A stretch of 21,311 nt of DNA from a virus. A model generated the notes under the pieces. It saw only the letters and a program-made list of their open reading frames with translations, did not search any database and was not told the origin of the DNA. How positions within the stretch are numbered: position 1 is the first letter of the stretch; each line of letters starts with the position of its first letter. The stretch lies in IMG/VR virus record IMGVR_UViG_3300036760_000501, positions 1-21,311 of that record. One strand, written 5' to 3'. Made by a program: the position numbers and the translations under genes. This document shows, one piece after another, positions 21,185-21,311 of this stretch.

Positions 21185-21311
21185 ATGGCTGGAATAGATA
21201 CTTATACAAAATTAATGTTACATTGTAATGGAGTAGATGCTTCTACTACTTTTACAGATGATTCTTATATTCCGTATACTATAACTCCTACTAATCAAGC
21301 ACAAATTGATA
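21185..21311 (+). CDS. LamG-type lectin / tail fibre gene, 5' end only
   Basis: The ATG lies one base after the previous stop; 42 codons are visible before the window ends. After Met-Ala the sequence is identical, base for base, to codons 43 onward of the fibre gene at 278. In that gene the same sequence opens a LamG-like lectin domain, so this gene encodes the same domain but starts almost directly with it. No ribosome site other than aggagaa near 21173-21179 is seen. It is probably a second receptor-binding or adhesion protein. Confidence 0.8.
   Translation, partial: MAGIDTYTKLMLHCNGVDASTTFTDDSYIPYTITPTNQAQID
21191..21311 (+). repeat. 121-bp direct repeat, copy 2 (truncated by window end)
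   Basis: Identical to 404-524 without a mismatch, in the same codon phase. The match starts at codon 3 of the new gene and continues to the last base of the window, so the full repeat is longer than 121 bases or exactly this long by chance. Confidence 0.97.

Noticed and set aside
404-21311. Repeat at both ends as terminal redundancy or circular overlap of a contig
   Set aside because: The left copy is 404 bases inside the window with different flanking DNA, and each copy has its own start context, so it is a module duplication and not an end overlap.
1-21311. Recoded stop codon (TGA or TAG as sense)
   Set aside because: No gene needs an internal stop to be read through; TGG serves for Trp throughout. 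The absence of TGA stops is explained by AT bias and TAA preference.

Overview
The window is a stretch of an AT-rich tailed-phage (Caudoviricetes) genome with siphovirus character. Every supported gene is on the + strand and tightly packed. There is a tail tape measure protein, a tail-tube-type major tail protein and a set of head-tail joining genes, and no sheath gene was seen. Ribosome binding sites are strong (AAGGAG-type), so the host relies on Shine-Dalgarno initiation. The host cannot be named from this window. Nearly every gene stops with TAA, one uses TAG and none uses TGA.

Layout. Positions 1-186 are the 3' end of a collagen-like fibre gene. Positions 278-2107 encode a mosaic tail fibre in which a LamG-like lectin domain sits inside a DUF2793-like fibre domain, followed by a collagen-like stalk, a carbohydrate-binding-like domain and a fibre tip. 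Positions 2140-7741 form the head module: a zinc-motif protein of unclear role, portal with a ChaB-like tail, prohead protease/scaffold fusion and major capsid protein. Positions 7821-10309 hold a small GNAT-like gene and four neck genes (adaptor, stopper, tail-completion and tail-terminator-like). Positions 11070-12601 carry a small membrane protein and the major tail protein. A structured 200-base spacer (12602-12798) follows. Positions 12799-15147 hold a small unknown gene, an endonuclease gene and the large terminase. Positions 15165-18187 carry two tail-assembly-chaperone-like genes and the tape measure. Positions 18198-21183 hold distal tail and structural genes. The window ends inside a second LamG gene.

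Four free-standing endonuclease genes (2846, 10310, 13025, 20231) are wedged between structural genes. Three are zinc-ribbon HNH proteins of two types, and one is a NUMOD3-like plus PD-(D/E)XK-like protein. In each case the end of the endonuclease gene supplies the Shine-Dalgarno site of the next structural gene.

The points most worth a second look are: (1) a 121-base, codon-phased, identical LamG segment shared by the fibre gene at 278 and the gene starting at 21185, running to the window edge, with the first copy nested inside another fibre domain; (2) the peptide INEPIDPNL shared by portal and major capsid protein with only synonymous DNA differences; (3) two tail chaperone genes in the same frame separated only by TAA AAA, with no ribosome site for the second; (4) the large terminase placed inside the tail module; (5) a chain of hairpins ending in a canonical terminator after the major tail gene. 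All functional names rest on motif and domain recognition by eye plus gene order; no database search was possible.
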